From NCBI GenBank assembly GCA_016714645.1, contig JADKCI010000002.1, positions 434,001-498,000 of the forward strand: DNA of 64,000 bases. The letters are read 5' to 3'. Position 1 is the stretch's first letter. Each line of letters starts with the position of its first letter. The stretch comes from Chromatiaceae bacterium (GTDB lineage Bacteria; Pseudomonadota; Gammaproteobacteria; Chromatiales; Chromatiaceae). The notes below the pieces were generated by a model. That model searched no databases and was not told where the DNA came from. It saw nothing but the letters and a program-made list of their open reading frames with translations. Made by a program: the position numbers and the translations under genes. Positions 17,748 through 28,000 of the stretch are shown one piece after another.

Positions 17748-20681
17748 ATGGCTTACAAGACACCCGGAGTGTACGTCGAAGAAATCACCACGCTCGCGCC
17801 CTCCGTGGTCGCCGTCGAAACCGCCATTCCGGCGTTCATCGGCTACACGGAAATCGCGACCGGTGGCGCTGGCGGCAATCTGCGATTCGTGCCGACGCGC
17901 ATCAAATCGCTGCTGGAGTACCAGAGTCTCTTCGGCGGCGATTTCGTGCCGGCCACGTATGAGGTGATGCTGGACACGGCGGCTAACGATGCCGTCGGCG
18001 CGGTCTCGCCGCGGGACGCCGCCGGCAACGAGCGGCGATATCGGCTGTTCAATGTCGTTCGCCACTACTACGCGAACGGCGGCGGACCTTGCTACATCGT
18101 CTCGGTCGGGTCGTACGACGACGCGCCGGCGCTCGGTACGAGCACGACTGGACTGCTCGGCGGCCTGGCCAGCGTCGCGCCGGTCGACGATCCGACGCTG
18201 CTGGTGTTTCCCGACAGCGTGTCGTTGATCGCCAAGGAAATGGGCTCGTTGCAGGCCGCGGCCCTGGCGCAGTGCGAGCTGTTACAGGATCGGTTCGTCA
18301 TCATGGATCTGTGCCAGGGAGATCAGCCGATCTCCCTGGCACTCAACCCGATTAAGGTTTTCCGTGACAACGTCGGCATGAACAGCCTCAAGTACGGCGC
18401 TGCGTACTACCCGTGGGTTCGGACGATCTACGAGCCCAACGTGCATTTTCGGCAGCTGAGCGTGAAACCGGCCGCGCAGTCGGTCTCCAGCATCACCCGG
18501 TCCACCACCACGGCCACGGTGACCACCGCGAGCGCACATGGGTTCACCACAGGGCAGAGCGTGACGATCGCCGGGGCCGATCAAACCGAGTACAACGGGA
18601 CCTTCACGATAGCGGTTACGGGCGCCAGCACCTTCACGTACACGGTCACTGGCACCCCAGCCACACCGGCGACCGGCACGATCACAGCGCAGGCCGCGCT
18701 GCCGATCTCCAACGCCACCATCGACAGCCTCACCGGCGACACCACGCTCGACGCGCTGCCGGGCGCCGTGCGCGCAGCCGATGCCATCGTTGGCACCGTT
18801 GTGAGCGCCGTGAACGTGGGCGCGATGACGGCTCCCGGCGCGATCACGTTGGCGCGCGCCAACTTCACGCAGTTGTCAGATCACTTCGCGGGGCTGGTCG
18901 ACAGGCTTAGGCAGTTACCGGCTGCCGCTCCCGATGCCGACGTCCAGCAGCGGTTCAGCAATCTCCTTGTGCTCCCTCGCGCTCTCGCGCTCGGATTGCG
19001 AGCGCTCGACACGCAGTCGGTCTCCAGCATGACCCTCTCCACCACCACGGCCACGGTGACCACCGCGAGCGCCCATGGGTTCACCACAGGGCAGAGCGTG
19101 ACGATCGCCGGGGCCAATCAAACCGAGTACAACGGGACCTTCACGATAGCGGTTACGGGCGCCAGCACCTTCACGTACACGGTAACCGGCACCCCCGCCA
19201 CACCGGCGACCGGCACGATCACGGCGCAGGCCGCGCAGTCAGTCTCCAGCATCACCCGGTCCGGCGGCACGGCCACGGTGACCACCGCGAGCGCCCATGG
19301 GTTCACCACAGGGCAGAGCGTGACGATCGCCGGGGCCAATCAAACCGAGTACAACGGGACCTTCACGATAGCGGTTACGGGCGCCAGCACCTTCACGTAC
19401 ACGCTAACCGGCACCCCCGCCACACCGGCGACCGGCACGATCACGGCGCAGGCCGCGCAGTCAGTCTCCAGCATCACCCGGTCCGGCGGCACGGCCACAG
19501 TGACCACCGCGAGCGCCCATGGGTTCACCACAGGGCAGAGCGTGACGATCGCCGGGGCCGATCAAACCGAGTACAACGGGACCTTCACGATAGCGGTTAC
19601 GGGCGCCAGCACCTTCACGTACACGGTGACCGGCACCCCCGCCACACCGGCGACCGGCACGATCACCGCGCAGACCGCATTGCCGGCGACGTTGGTGATC
19701 GTACTTACCGAGCTGCGGCGGGATACCCAGCTGCGGTCGAGGATTTCCGATGTGGTGGCCTACGAGAAGAACGTTGGCGTGATGAGCGCAGTGGCGTCGG
19801 CTCGAACGGCTGCCGACGTGGCAACCGACTACGCCAGTCTCAATGGCTCCGACTGGATTTTGCCCAACGCCAATGTCGGGGCGATTGCCGCCAACACCGC
19901 TGACTTCACCACTGGCGCCGCCAACCTTCGCGCGACGGCGCTCAACGCGTCGACGGCCTTGCGCGAGTTGTTCGACCCGCTCGCCGCGGCGGTGCTGTCG
20001 CTGTTCTCCGCTGCGGAGTTCCTGGCGAGCGAAGCCGAGAAACAGCTCTTCGCACGGCATCCGGTGTTCGGCAACATCGTCAGCGAGGTGACTCGCGCCA
20101 TGGTGCTGCTACCGCCGTCCGGCGCGGTGGCTGGCGTCTACGCCGCCGTCGACCGCACGCGTGGTGTGTGGAAAGCGCCTGCCAATGTCTCTCTGGCCGA
20201 CGTCAGCGGCGTGGCGGTGAAGGTCAACGATCAGATCCAGGAAGACCTGAACGTCACGACGACCGGCAAGAGCGTCAACGTCATCCGCGCGTTTACCGGC
20301 AAGGGCTCGTTGATCTGGGGCGCGCGGACGCTCGCCGGCAACGACAACGAATGGCGCTACGTGCCGGTGCGTCGCTTCTTCAACATGGCCGAGGAGTCGA
20401 TCAAAAAGGCCTCCGAGCCGTTCGTCTTCGAGCCCAACGATCGAGGCACGTGGGTACGCGTGCGCGCGATGATCGAAAACTTCCTCACGGTGCAGTGGCG
20501 GCAGGGCGCACTGGCGGGCGCGGTGACGCAACAGGCGTTTTTCGTCAAGGTGGGCCTTGGCGAGACGATGACCGCCCAGGACATTCTCGAGGGCCGGATG
20601 ATCGTGGCGGTCGGCCTGGCGGTGGTGCGGCCCGCGGAGTTCATCGTCCTGAGATTCGCCCACAAGATGCAGACCTCGTAA
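17748..20681 (+). CDS. Contractile sheath protein 2, enlarged with four 74-residue repeats
   Basis: The 977-residue protein has sheath ends: TPGVYVEE and VETAIPAFIGYT at the start, and GVYAAVDRTRGVWKAPAN through AEFIVLRFAHKMQ over the last 192 residues. The middle is replaced by about 540 extra residues. Four near-identical 74-residue units lie at 244-317, 423-496, 497-570 and 571-644. Each has a TATVTTASAHGFTTGQSVTI strand, a QTEYNGTFTIAV segment and a Thr/Pro-rich tail. These look like beta-rich domains of phage-tail type. The segments at 318-422 and 645-785 are helix-rich. The insert lies where sheath proteins normally carry surface-exposed domains, so the units probably decorate the outside of the particle (inference). 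Confidence 0.92.
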   Translation: MAYKTPGVYVEEITTLAPSVVAVETAIPAFIGYTEIATGGAGGNLRFVPTRIKSLLEYQSLFGGDFVPATYEVMLDTAANDAVGAVSPRDAAGNERRYRLFNVVRHYYANGGGPCYIVSVGSYDDAPALGTSTTGLLGGLASVAPVDDPTLLVFPDSVSLIAKEMGSLQAAALAQCELLQDRFVIMDLCQGDQPISLALNPIKVFRDNVGMNSLKYGAAYYPWVRTIYEPNVHFRQLSVKPAAQSVSSITRSTTTATVTTASAHGFTTGQSVTIAGADQTEYNGTFTIAVTGASTFTYTVTGTPATPATGTITAQAALPISNATIDSLTGDTTLDALPGAVRAADAIVGTVVSAVNVGAMTAPGAITLARANFTQLSDHFAGLVDRLRQLPAAAPDADVQQRFSNLLVLPRALALGLRALDTQSVSSMTLSTTTATVTTASAHGFTTGQSVTIAGANQTEYNGTFTIAVTGASTFTYTVTGTPATPATGTITAQAAQSVSSITRSGGTATVTTASAHGFTTGQSVTIAGANQTEYNGTFTIAVTGASTFTYTLTGTPATPATGTITAQAAQSVSSITRSGGTATVTTASAHGFTTGQSVTIAGADQTEYNGTFTIAVTGASTFTYTVTGTPATPATGTITAQTALPATLVIVLTELRRDTQLRSRISDVVAYEKNVGVMSAVASARTAADVATDYASLNGSDWILPNANVGAIAANTADFTTGAANLRATALNASTALRELFDPLAAAVLSLFSAAEFLASEAEKQLFARHPVFGNIVSEVTRAMVLLPPSGAVAGVYAAVDRTRGVWKAPANVSLADVSGVAVKVNDQIQEDLNVTTTGKSVNVIRAFTGKGSLIWGARTLAGNDNEWRYVPVRRFFNMAEESIKKASEPFVFEPNDRGTWVRVRAMIENFLTVQWRQGALAGAVTQQAFFVKVGLGETMTAQDILEGRMIVAVGLAVVRPAEFIVLRFAHKMQTS
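18477..18698 (+). repeat. 222-bp repeat unit 1 in sheath 2
   Basis: First copy of a 222-bp (74-codon) unit. It begins CAGTCGGTCTCCAGCATCAC and is separated from the other three by 315 bp of unrelated coding sequence. Confidence 0.95.
19014..19679 (+). repeat. Three tandem 222-bp repeat units (2-4) in sheath 2
   Basis: Head-to-tail copies at 19014-19235, 19236-19457 and 19458-19679, in frame. They differ from each other and from unit 1 by only a few bases, mostly at the start (Thr-Thr versus Gly-Gly codons) and at Ala/Asn and Val/Leu positions. Such identity at the DNA level points to recent duplication or gene conversion. Confidence 0.95.
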
Positions 20682-20692
20682 GGAGTTGAGAC

Positions 20693-21124
20693 ATGGCCGA
20701 ATATCCGTTGCCGAAATTCCACTTCCAGGTGCAGTGGGGTGGCGCCAAGATCGGCTTCACCGAAGTCACCGGCCTCGAGGTGACGACAGAAAAGATCGAA
20801 TACCGTGATGGGGCCAGCAAGGAGTACCACAAGGTCCGCATGCCCGGCATGCAGACTTTCGGCGACCTGACGCTGAAGCGCGGGGTCTTTGCCGGCGACA
20901 ACGAGTTCTACGACTGGTGGAACACCGTGGCGCTGAATACGGTGGAGCGGCGCGACATCACCATCAGTCTGCTCAACGAGGCGCACGAGCCGGTCGTGGT
21001 GTGGAAGGTCAAGAATGCCTGGCCGACGAAGGTCACCTCGACCGATTTGAATGCCTCGGGCAACGAGACCGCCATCGAGACGCTCGTGCTCGCACACGAG
21101 GGGCTCACGATGGAGAACGGCTGA
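20693..21124 (+). CDS. Inner tube protein 1 (Pvc1/Afp1-like, T4 gp19 family)
   Basis: The 143-residue protein has the gp19/Hcp-like tube pattern: PLPKFHFQVQWGG, FTEVTGLEVTTEKIEYRDG, GDLTLKRGVF, FYDWWNTV and an ETLVLAHEGL end. The rings it forms stack into the tube that is driven through the target membrane. An AAGGAGTTGAGAC ribosome site precedes the ATG at 20693. Length and motifs are standard for eCIS tubes. Confidence 0.95.
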   Translation: MAEYPLPKFHFQVQWGGAKIGFTEVTGLEVTTEKIEYRDGASKEYHKVRMPGMQTFGDLTLKRGVFAGDNEFYDWWNTVALNTVERRDITISLLNEAHEPVVVWKVKNAWPTKVTSTDLNASGNETAIETLVLAHEGLTMENG

Positions 21125-21128
21125 CGCC

Positions 21129-21632
21129 ATGGACCTGTCTTACCCCCACCCGGGATTCCATTTCCTCGTCGTCTTCGAGCTCGCGCCGCGGTTCCCTGAC
21201 GACACGCGCTGGCAGGAGGTCTCGGGGCTCACGGTGAGCACCGAGTTCGAGAGCTGGCCCGAGGGCGGGGAGAACCGCTTCGCGCATCAGCTGCCGAAGA
21301 GCCTCAGCTTCGGCGAACTCGTACTGAAACGCGGGAAGTTCATGGGCTCGGGCGTGCTGCACTGGGCGCGCAAGGCCATGGAGCAGTTCGAGTACAAGCC
21401 CACCAACATCATGATCTCGCTGCTCGACGACGAGCACCTGCCTATCTACAACTGGTACGTGGTGGGCGCGGTGCCGAAACGGCTGGAGATCTCCGGCATC
21501 AACGCGGGTAACAACGAGCTGCTGATCGAGACGCTGGCGCTCCAGTACCAGTACTTCAAGTACTACGATCCCGCGAGCCTGGCACTGGACGCGGCCGCGG
21601 CGATCAGCGGCGGCATAAAGGCGGCGTTGTAA
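21129..21632 (+). CDS. Inner tube protein 2 (Pvc5/Afp5-like)
   Basis: The protein is 167 residues from the ATG at 21129 (MDLSYPHPGFHFLVVFEL). An upstream in-frame ATG would lie inside tube 1 and is rejected. It shares the gp19-type fold (WQEVSGLTVSTEFES, LPKSLSFGELVLKRGKF, NIMISLLDDEHLPIYNW) but is diverged from tube 1. In PVC/Afp, the Pvc5-type tube forms the first layers that join the spike complex to the main tube. Confidence 0.92.
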   Translation: MDLSYPHPGFHFLVVFELAPRFPDDTRWQEVSGLTVSTEFESWPEGGENRFAHQLPKSLSFGELVLKRGKFMGSGVLHWARKAMEQFEYKPTNIMISLLDDEHLPIYNWYVVGAVPKRLEISGINAGNNELLIETLALQYQYFKYYDPASLALDAAAAISGGIKAAL

Positions 21633-21634
21633 CC

Positions 21635-21841
21635 ATGCCCATCGAAATCCGAGAACTGGTGATTCGCGTCACGGTGGATCCCGCCAGCGACAAGAGCGGC
21701 AAGTCCGCCTGCGGCGCGGGCTCTGCGGAGCCATCGGGCAGCGCCGGCGCTTCCGGCGGCAAGCCTTCCGCCGAAGGTGACGTCGTGCAGACCTGCGTGC
21801 GCGAAGTGCTGCGCATCCTCGCGGACCGGCAGGAGCGCTGA
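21635..21841 (+). CDS. DUF5908 family small eCIS protein (Pvc6 position)
   Basis: The product is 68 residues beginning MPIEIRELVIRVTVDP, the recognisable DUF5908 start. The middle is Gly/Ser/Ala-rich and the end is a short helix, VVQTCVREVLRILADRQER. Function is not established. It holds the Pvc6 place between the second tube protein and the LysM protein, with 2-bp gaps on both sides. Confidence 0.85.
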   Translation: MPIEIRELVIRVTVDPASDKSGKSACGAGSAEPSGSAGASGGKPSAEGDVVQTCVREVLRILADRQER

Positions 21842-21843
21842 GC

Positions 21844-22611
21844 ATGCTGTTCGACAAGGGCAAGCTGGAGAAGATGACCATCCGGGCGATGAAGCCCGCG
21901 ACCAGCCCGAAGGAGCCACCGCAGCCCTCTGACCTGGCCGCAGACACCTTCGTGGTGCAGGTGAACCCGCGCAGCTACACGCTGAACCGGTATCTCACCT
22001 ACACGTATCACCGCGGCCAGGGATTTTCCGCCAGCGAGGCTATCTACAAGGACAGTCCCCCGGTCAACCTGGCCTTCGAATTCCTGTTCGATGGCACGGG
22101 CGTGGTGCCCAAGCCCTCGGAGCTCGGCGACGTTCCGCTGGTGGGCGCGATTGCTTCGGCGCTGTCGCCGCCGAAGGAATACATCGTCATGGACGAGATC
22201 AAGCGGTTCAACAAGCTGGTCTACGACTACTCGGGAAAGATTCACCGGCCGCGCGAGTTGCTGCTGGTGTGGGGCAGCTTGGTATTCAGCTGCGTGCTGA
22301 GCTCGGTGGAATACCGCTACACGCTGTTCAAGCCTGACGGCACGCCGCTGCGTGCCGTGGCCAATTGCACGTTCTGCGAATTCGTGCCCGACGCGCTGCG
22401 CGAACGCAAGGACAACGCGACCTCTCCGGACCTCACGCACCTGCGCGACATCCGCGATGGTGACTCACTGCCCGCACTGGCCTACGACATCTACGGCAAG
22501 CCGGAGCTCTATCTGCAGGTGGCGCGCGTCAACAAGCTGGTCAACTTCCGCAAGCTGCGTTCGGCGACCCGGGTCGCCTTCCCGCCGCTGGTCGCGCCGG
22601 GGTCGACGTGA
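21844..22611 (+). CDS. Pvc7-like tube/spike adaptor with C-terminal LysM-type domain
   Basis: The 255-residue protein matches the eCIS tube-domain/LysM protein. The N-terminal beta domain contains VQVNPRSYTLNRYLTYTYHR, DSPPVNLAFEFLFDGTG and RELLLVWGSLVFSCVLSSVE. The C-terminal LysM-like end is DGDSLPALAYDIYGKPELY with ARVNKLVNFRKL. Related to phage gp53-type proteins, it should connect the tube to the VgrG-like spike in the baseplate hub. It overlaps the next gene by 4 bp. Confidence 0.92.
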   Translation: MLFDKGKLEKMTIRAMKPATSPKEPPQPSDLAADTFVVQVNPRSYTLNRYLTYTYHRGQGFSASEAIYKDSPPVNLAFEFLFDGTGVVPKPSELGDVPLVGAIASALSPPKEYIVMDEIKRFNKLVYDYSGKIHRPRELLLVWGSLVFSCVLSSVEYRYTLFKPDGTPLRAVANCTFCEFVPDALRERKDNATSPDLTHLRDIRDGDSLPALAYDIYGKPELYLQVARVNKLVNFRKLRSATRVAFPPLVAPGST

Positions 22612-24359
22612 GCGCGCTGCCCATCACACGGCCGACCGACGTGGTGACGCTGTCGGTGCGCGTCAATGAAACCGAGCTGCCACGCACCGTGCCGATACTG
22701 GCCGTCGAAGTGGTCATCCAGGCGAACCGCGTGCCGTACGCGCGCCTGCGCATCGGGGATGGTGACGCCGCGCGCGGCGATTTCGCGCGCAGCAGCGGTG
22801 AACTCTTCGTCCCGGGCAACAAGCTGGCGCTGCAGGCCGGATATCACGGCGACACGCGGCAGATCTTCAGTGGCATCGTGTTGAGCCAACGCATCGTGGT
22901 GCGCGACGGCTCCTCGTGGCTCGAGGTGGATTGCCGCGACCCCGTGTTCGCCATGACGCTGGTCCGGCAGAACCGCTACTTCACGGATTCAAAGGATTCG
23001 GCGGTCGCGAGTGAGCTGCTCGGCAAGTACGGCAGCCAGGGTGTGTCTTCGCAGGTGGCTTCAACCGACGTGACGCATCCGCAGCTGCTGCAGTACCAGG
23101 CCACCGACTGGGACTTCATGATCGCGAGACTCGAAGCGGCGGGACACATTTGCTTCGCCGAGGCCGGCAAGGTGACCACGGTCAAGCCGGCGCTCGATGG
23201 AGCGCCGGTGGCCGATATCGGCTTCGGCGCGACGGTGCTGGAGCTCGACGCGGACATCGACGCACGCACGCAGTCGGGCGGCATCAAGGCGGCAGCCTGG
23301 GATCCCTCCGGGCAGAAGCTGCAGGAAGTGACGGCTGCGGATCCTGGCTGGAGCGGCAATGGCAACCTCAAGGCGAGCAAGCTGAGCGATGCGGCGAGCC
23401 GCAAGGAAGACGTGCTCTGGCACGGTGGCAGCCTGGGTAGTGAGGCGCTGCAGAGCTGGGCGGATGGCGCACTGCTGCGCTCGCGTCTCGCCGGCGCGCG
23501 TGGGCGCGTGCGCTTCAAGGGACTCACCGACGTCAAACCCGGCACCGTGTTGCAACTCTCGCGCTTCAGCGATCGCTTCAATGGCAAGGTGTACGTCACC
23601 GGGGTGCGCCACGAGTTTAGCAGCAACAACTGGACGACCGACGCCGAGTTCGGCATGACGAGCGACCTGCATGCGCAGCGCGTGGCGATCGGCCATCTGC
23701 CGGCAGCGGGCATCGCCGCACCCGTCCATGGACTGCAGATCGGCGTGGTGACCGAGATCGTCGACGAGGACGGCAAGGAGCACCGCGTGCGCGTCAAGGT
23801 GCCGCTCGCCGGCATGGACGAAAAGAAAGGTGTCTGGGCGCGGGTTGCGATGCTGGATGCCGGCTCCAAGCGCGGCACGTTCTTCCGTCCCGAGCTCGAA
23901 GACGAAGTGGTGCTGGGCTTCTTCCACGACGATCCGGCGCAGCCCGTGATCCTCGGCATGCTCCACAGCAAGAAGAAGGAGCCGCCGTTCAAGGCGGAGA
24001 AGTCCAACGACAAGAAGGGCTACGTATCCCGCGAAGGAATCTCGCTCACCTTCGACGACAAGAAGAAGGAAGTTAAGCTCGAGACTCCCGGCGGCCGCAG
24101 CCTGCTGCTCAGCGACGACGACGGCATGATCGTGCTGGCCGACAAGAACGGCAACTCCATCACGCTGAGCGACAAGGGCATCGTGCTGGTCAGCAAGGAA
24201 AAGGACGTGAAGTTCGAAGCCAAGGCCGAAGTGGAGATCAAGGGCAAGGACGTGAACGTCAAGGCGCAGTCCGCTTTCAACGCCAAGGATGCCGCGCAGA
24301 CCGAAATCGGCGGCAGTGCCACCCTCACGCTGAAGGGTGGCCTGGTGATGATCAACTGA
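22608..24359 (+). CDS. VgrG-like spike protein (Pvc8/Afp8-like)
   Basis: The 583-residue protein starts at a GTG that overlaps the previous stop (GTGA). The N-terminal half is the gpD/gp27-like hub (VETDVVTL-type start; LEVDCRDPVFAMTLVRQNRYF; DWDFMIARLEAAGHICF). An OB-fold gp5-like domain follows (about 370-450; RVRVKVPLAGMDEKKGVWAR, PELEDEVVLGFFHDDPAQPV). The C-terminus is a repetitive beta-helix spike of alternating K/E/D and hydrophobic residues. It forms the trimeric central spike that carries the PAAR tip encoded next. No extra effector domain is fused at the end. Confidence 0.95.
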   Translation: MSALPITRPTDVVTLSVRVNETELPRTVPILAVEVVIQANRVPYARLRIGDGDAARGDFARSSGELFVPGNKLALQAGYHGDTRQIFSGIVLSQRIVVRDGSSWLEVDCRDPVFAMTLVRQNRYFTDSKDSAVASELLGKYGSQGVSSQVASTDVTHPQLLQYQATDWDFMIARLEAAGHICFAEAGKVTTVKPALDGAPVADIGFGATVLELDADIDARTQSGGIKAAAWDPSGQKLQEVTAADPGWSGNGNLKASKLSDAASRKEDVLWHGGSLGSEALQSWADGALLRSRLAGARGRVRFKGLTDVKPGTVLQLSRFSDRFNGKVYVTGVRHEFSSNNWTTDAEFGMTSDLHAQRVAIGHLPAAGIAAPVHGLQIGVVTEIVDEDGKEHRVRVKVPLAGMDEKKGVWARVAMLDAGSKRGTFFRPELEDEVVLGFFHDDPAQPVILGMLHSKKKEPPFKAEKSNDKKGYVSREGISLTFDDKKKEVKLETPGGRSLLLSDDDGMIVLADKNGNSITLSDKGIVLVSKEKDVKFEAKAEVEIKGKDVNVKAQSAFNAKDAAQTEIGGSATLTLKGGLVMIN

Positions 24360-24376
24360 GGCGGAGGAAGCAATCC

Positions 24377-24667
24377 ATGCCACCCGCAGCGCGCGCCACC
24401 GACATGCATGTCTGTCCCCTGGTGACGGGAGTGGTGCCGCATGTGGGCGGACCTGCCTTGCCGCCGGGCGAGGCCACCGTGCTGATCGGTGGACTGCCGG
24501 CGCTGCGCGTGGGCGACATGCTTACTTGCACAGGACCTCCGGACACGGTCGTTGCCGGCAGCGGCACCGTGTTGATCGGCGGCATGCCCGCGGCGCGGCT
24601 CGGCGATTCCTGCGCGCATGGCGGCAGTCTCGTGCTCGGCTGCTTCACCGTGATGATCGGGGGTTGA
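24377..24667 (+). CDS. PAAR-motif spike tip protein (Pvc10 role)
   Basis: The 96-residue protein has several PAAR-type turns: PAARATDMHVCPL, TVLIGGLPALRVGDM, TVLIGGMPAARLGDSC and FTVMIGG at the end. Conserved His and Cys residues would bind the zinc that sharpens the tip. It caps the VgrG-like spike. It is a bare PAAR domain without an effector extension. Confidence 0.93.
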   Translation: MPPAARATDMHVCPLVTGVVPHVGGPALPPGEATVLIGGLPALRVGDMLTCTGPPDTVVAGSGTVLIGGMPAARLGDSCAHGGSLVLGCFTVMIGG

Positions 24668-24668
24668 A

Positions 24669-25079
24669 GTGGCGGACGAACAGTTTCTCGGACGCGGTTG
24701 GGGATTCCCGGTGACCTTCGGCAACCAGGGTCGCAGCGTCGAGATGGCCGATGCGGAAGAGGACATCCGCCAGAGTCTCAACATCCTGCTGTCCACCGGC
24801 CTGGGCGAACGCGTGTTGCGCCCCGCCTTCGGCTGGAAACGCGACGCGCTGATGTTCGAGCCCATGTCGACCTCTTTCGGCTCCTACCTCGCGCGCGAGA
24901 TCGAAAACGCCATCCTGTTCTTCGAGTCGCGCATCGAGCTCAACCGCGTCGACTTCGAGAACCCCGCGGACCAGACCGGGCTGGTGCTGATCCGGCTCGA
25001 CTACACCGTGCGCACCACGAACACGCGCACCAATCTCGTCTATCCCTTCTACCTGGACTACCAGGAATCGAACACGTGA
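24669..25079 (+). CDS. Baseplate wedge protein, gp25-like (Pvc9 role)
   Basis: The 136-residue protein starts with GTG at 24669, one base after the PAAR stop. It belongs to the GPW/gp25 family (GWGFPVTF, EEDIRQSLNILLSTGLGERVLRP, FESRIELNRV). Gp25 proteins sit at the bottom of the sheath and link it to the baseplate wedges. Its stop overlaps the next start (GTGA). Confidence 0.93.
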   Translation: MADEQFLGRGWGFPVTFGNQGRSVEMADAEEDIRQSLNILLSTGLGERVLRPAFGWKRDALMFEPMSTSFGSYLAREIENAILFFESRIELNRVDFENPADQTGLVLIRLDYTVRTTNTRTNLVYPFYLDYQESNT

Positions 25080-28000
25080 CGTTGGATCTCTTCAGGCGCT
25101 ATGGAAACCTGCTGCGGCTGGACGGCACCAACCAGCTGCAGCGGCTGCTGCCTGGCCTGGAGTCCGACTACATCGTTCCCGACGAACGCACATTCGCCGA
25201 TCTCGTGCAGTACGCCAGGAAGGTCGCGGAAGAGGTGCGTTACTTCGATCTCACCGGGCAGTCCACCGGCGACTGGTCGGCATTGCTCGAACCACTGCTG
25301 GGTCCGGGCGGCGCGAATGCACCGTCCACCGAAGAATTGCAGCTGCTGCTCGCCTCGCGCGACGACTGGCCGCCGCACCTGGTGCTGTTCCTCTCGTTCC
25401 TCAAGCTGTTCCAGTACCTGCAGACGGACCTCAACCAGCTCACGCAGAAGCACCTGCTGCACTACTACGAGAAAGAGCTCGGGCTGCTGCGTCGTCTGCC
25501 TTCGCCAGACGACGTGCACGTGCTCTTCGAGCTCGAACCCGATGCGCCGCCGACCTTGCTGAAAGCTGGCACGCTGCTCGATGCGGGCAAGGACGACAAT
25601 GGTCGTGTGCTGACGTATGCGACCCAGAACGACATCGTGGTCTCGGCCGGCAGTGTCGGCGACATGCGCCGCCTGGTGGTCGAACGCGACCTGCGCGGCT
25701 TCCGCCAGTTCTTCGTCGCGGAAGGTTTCAGCGTGAAGGAGGGCGCCAGTGGGAATACCTTCGGGGCGCGCCAGGTCGACGTCGACGCCACGCAACGATT
25801 CATGACGGAAGCGCGTCTCGGCTTCTCGGTCAGCGCGCCCGTGCTGCAGATGGCCGAGGGCGATCGCACCGTCAAACTACTGGCCCACCTGAAGCTGCCC
25901 GCCGGCGCCGCGCCCCTGATTACCCAGGGCATCACCGGCGCATTGAATGTTTCCCTGACAGGCGCGAAGGGCTGGCTGGCGGCGGACAGTTTCGAGGCGA
26001 CGCTGCTCGCGAACGGTGGGCTTGGCATGCCGGCATTGTCCATCGCCGCGAACGTTGGCGCGCTGGCGCCGGCGGTGGTGTCGGTCGACCCTGTGCTCCA
26101 TGGCGCCGAGTTCGCGGGTGCTCACGCCATGATCCGCGTCCTGGTCAAGGGCGTGTCCGGTATCTACGACGCCTTCGATGGCATGACCGTGGAGCGCGTC
26201 GACCTGAAGGTGGACGTCGAGGACGTGCGCATTCTCGTCGCGCAGAACGACGTCGGCATGCTCGATTGGAAGAAGCCGATGCCCTTGTTCGGCAGCCAGC
26301 CGCGGATCGGCAGCGCGTTCTACATCGGCAGTGCGGAGGTTTTCAGCAAGCGCCTCACAGCACTAAGGCTAAACCTCGAGTGGAAGGCGCCGCCGGACAA
26401 CCTGTTCGATCACTACCGCGCTTACTTCGACAACATCCCTGTCGACTTCCAGGACGTCTTCTACTCCTACTTTTGCGCCAACATCGATCTGCTCTACGAG
26501 CGGACCTTCCGCACGTTGCGGACCAACCAGAATCTCTTCGAGCCGGTGCCGAATGATCCGCGCGAATTGGATGCGGATTCGAGCGCGTTCGACCTCGCCT
26601 TCACGGGCGTCGACTACCGTGAGCAGCCGGATCTTGCCGAGCCTTCGGGCTTCGATGGAGCGAGCCGATTCGGCTTTCTACGCCTCGAGCTCCGCAACCC
26701 GACGCGCACCGATCTTGCGCCCTATGCGATTGAAGTACCCTTCGAAGCGTTCGGGCATGGCGTCTTCTCCGCACGGTACGCGCGCCAGGCCATCGAGCTC
26801 AGCAAGTATCCCGGCACAGGCGAGAAGCCAAAGCTGCCGAAAGAGCCCTACACGCCGGTATTGAGCGGGTTGTCGCTCGACTATTCGGCGACCGCCACGC
26901 TGGCGCCCGTCGACGTGGACGGAAACGCGGTGGCGCAGTACTTCGTGGTCACTCCCTTCGGTGCTCGCCTGTCGCGCGCCCCCGGCGACGCGCGCCTGGC
27001 GCCGGCGATCGATGGCAATGCGGCGCTCATGCTGGGCGTCCAGTCCTTCGCCGCGCCGGGCAATGTATCACTTCTGTTCGACATCGACCTCGGCACGGCG
27101 ACTGCGGCCCCGAACCTCGCGAGTGGTGAGGCGGAATGGACTTACCTGGACGCGCGCGACGTCTGGCAACCACTCGACTCCGCGGCGGTCCTCATCGATG
27201 GAACCCAGGGTTTTCAGAAGTCCGGAATCATTTCGCTGTCGGTGCCGGCCGATGCTTCGTCGATCCATCGCAGCATGCCCGCCGGCCTCGTGTGGCTGTG
27301 TGCCTTAATTCGCCGGCCGCCGGAGACCGCAGCGCGAACGCTGACGATCACGGCCAATGGAGCGCTGGCGCGCTTCGAGCCGGGTGCGGTGCCGCTCGCG
27401 GAATTCGAGTCCCACCTGCAATCCGGCGTGCCTGCCGGCGCGATTGCAAAGCTCGTGCAGCGCAATGCGAACATCGCACGCGTCGTGCAGCCACGGGCGT
27501 CGTTCGGCGGCCGCGGCGGCGAGGGCAACGACGACTTCATCCGGCGCAGCAGCGAAAGGCTGCGCCATCGCAATCGCGCCGTGGTTCCCGGGGATGTCGA
27601 GCGGCTGGTGCTCGAGCGTTTCCCCGAAGTGTTTAAGGTCAAGTGCCTGCCTCATACGGACGGGAACGGCGAGACGCGGGCTGGGCACGCGGCAGTGGTC
27701 GTCATTCCCAACCTGCGGCGTACCGGCGGGACGAACCCGCTCGAGCCACGCGCCGGTGTGGTGTTGCTGGCGCAGATCGCCGAATATCTCGAGTCATCGA
27801 CGACGCCGTTCATGACGCTGCAGGTCATCCGGCCGGCGTTCGAGCGGCTGCGCGTCGAGGCCAAGGTGGTCTTCAACCGCGGTTTCGATCCGGGCTACTA
27901 CGCAGCCGTGCTCAATGACGACCTGTGCCGCTTCCTGTCGCCGTGGGCCTTCCAGGACGGTGAGGACATCCTGTTCGGTGCGCGCATCTACCGGTCGGAG

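Noticed and set aside
18477..19679. Repeats considered as a CRISPR array
   Set aside because: The units are 222 bp, coding, in frame and three are directly tandem without spacers; no cas genes are near.
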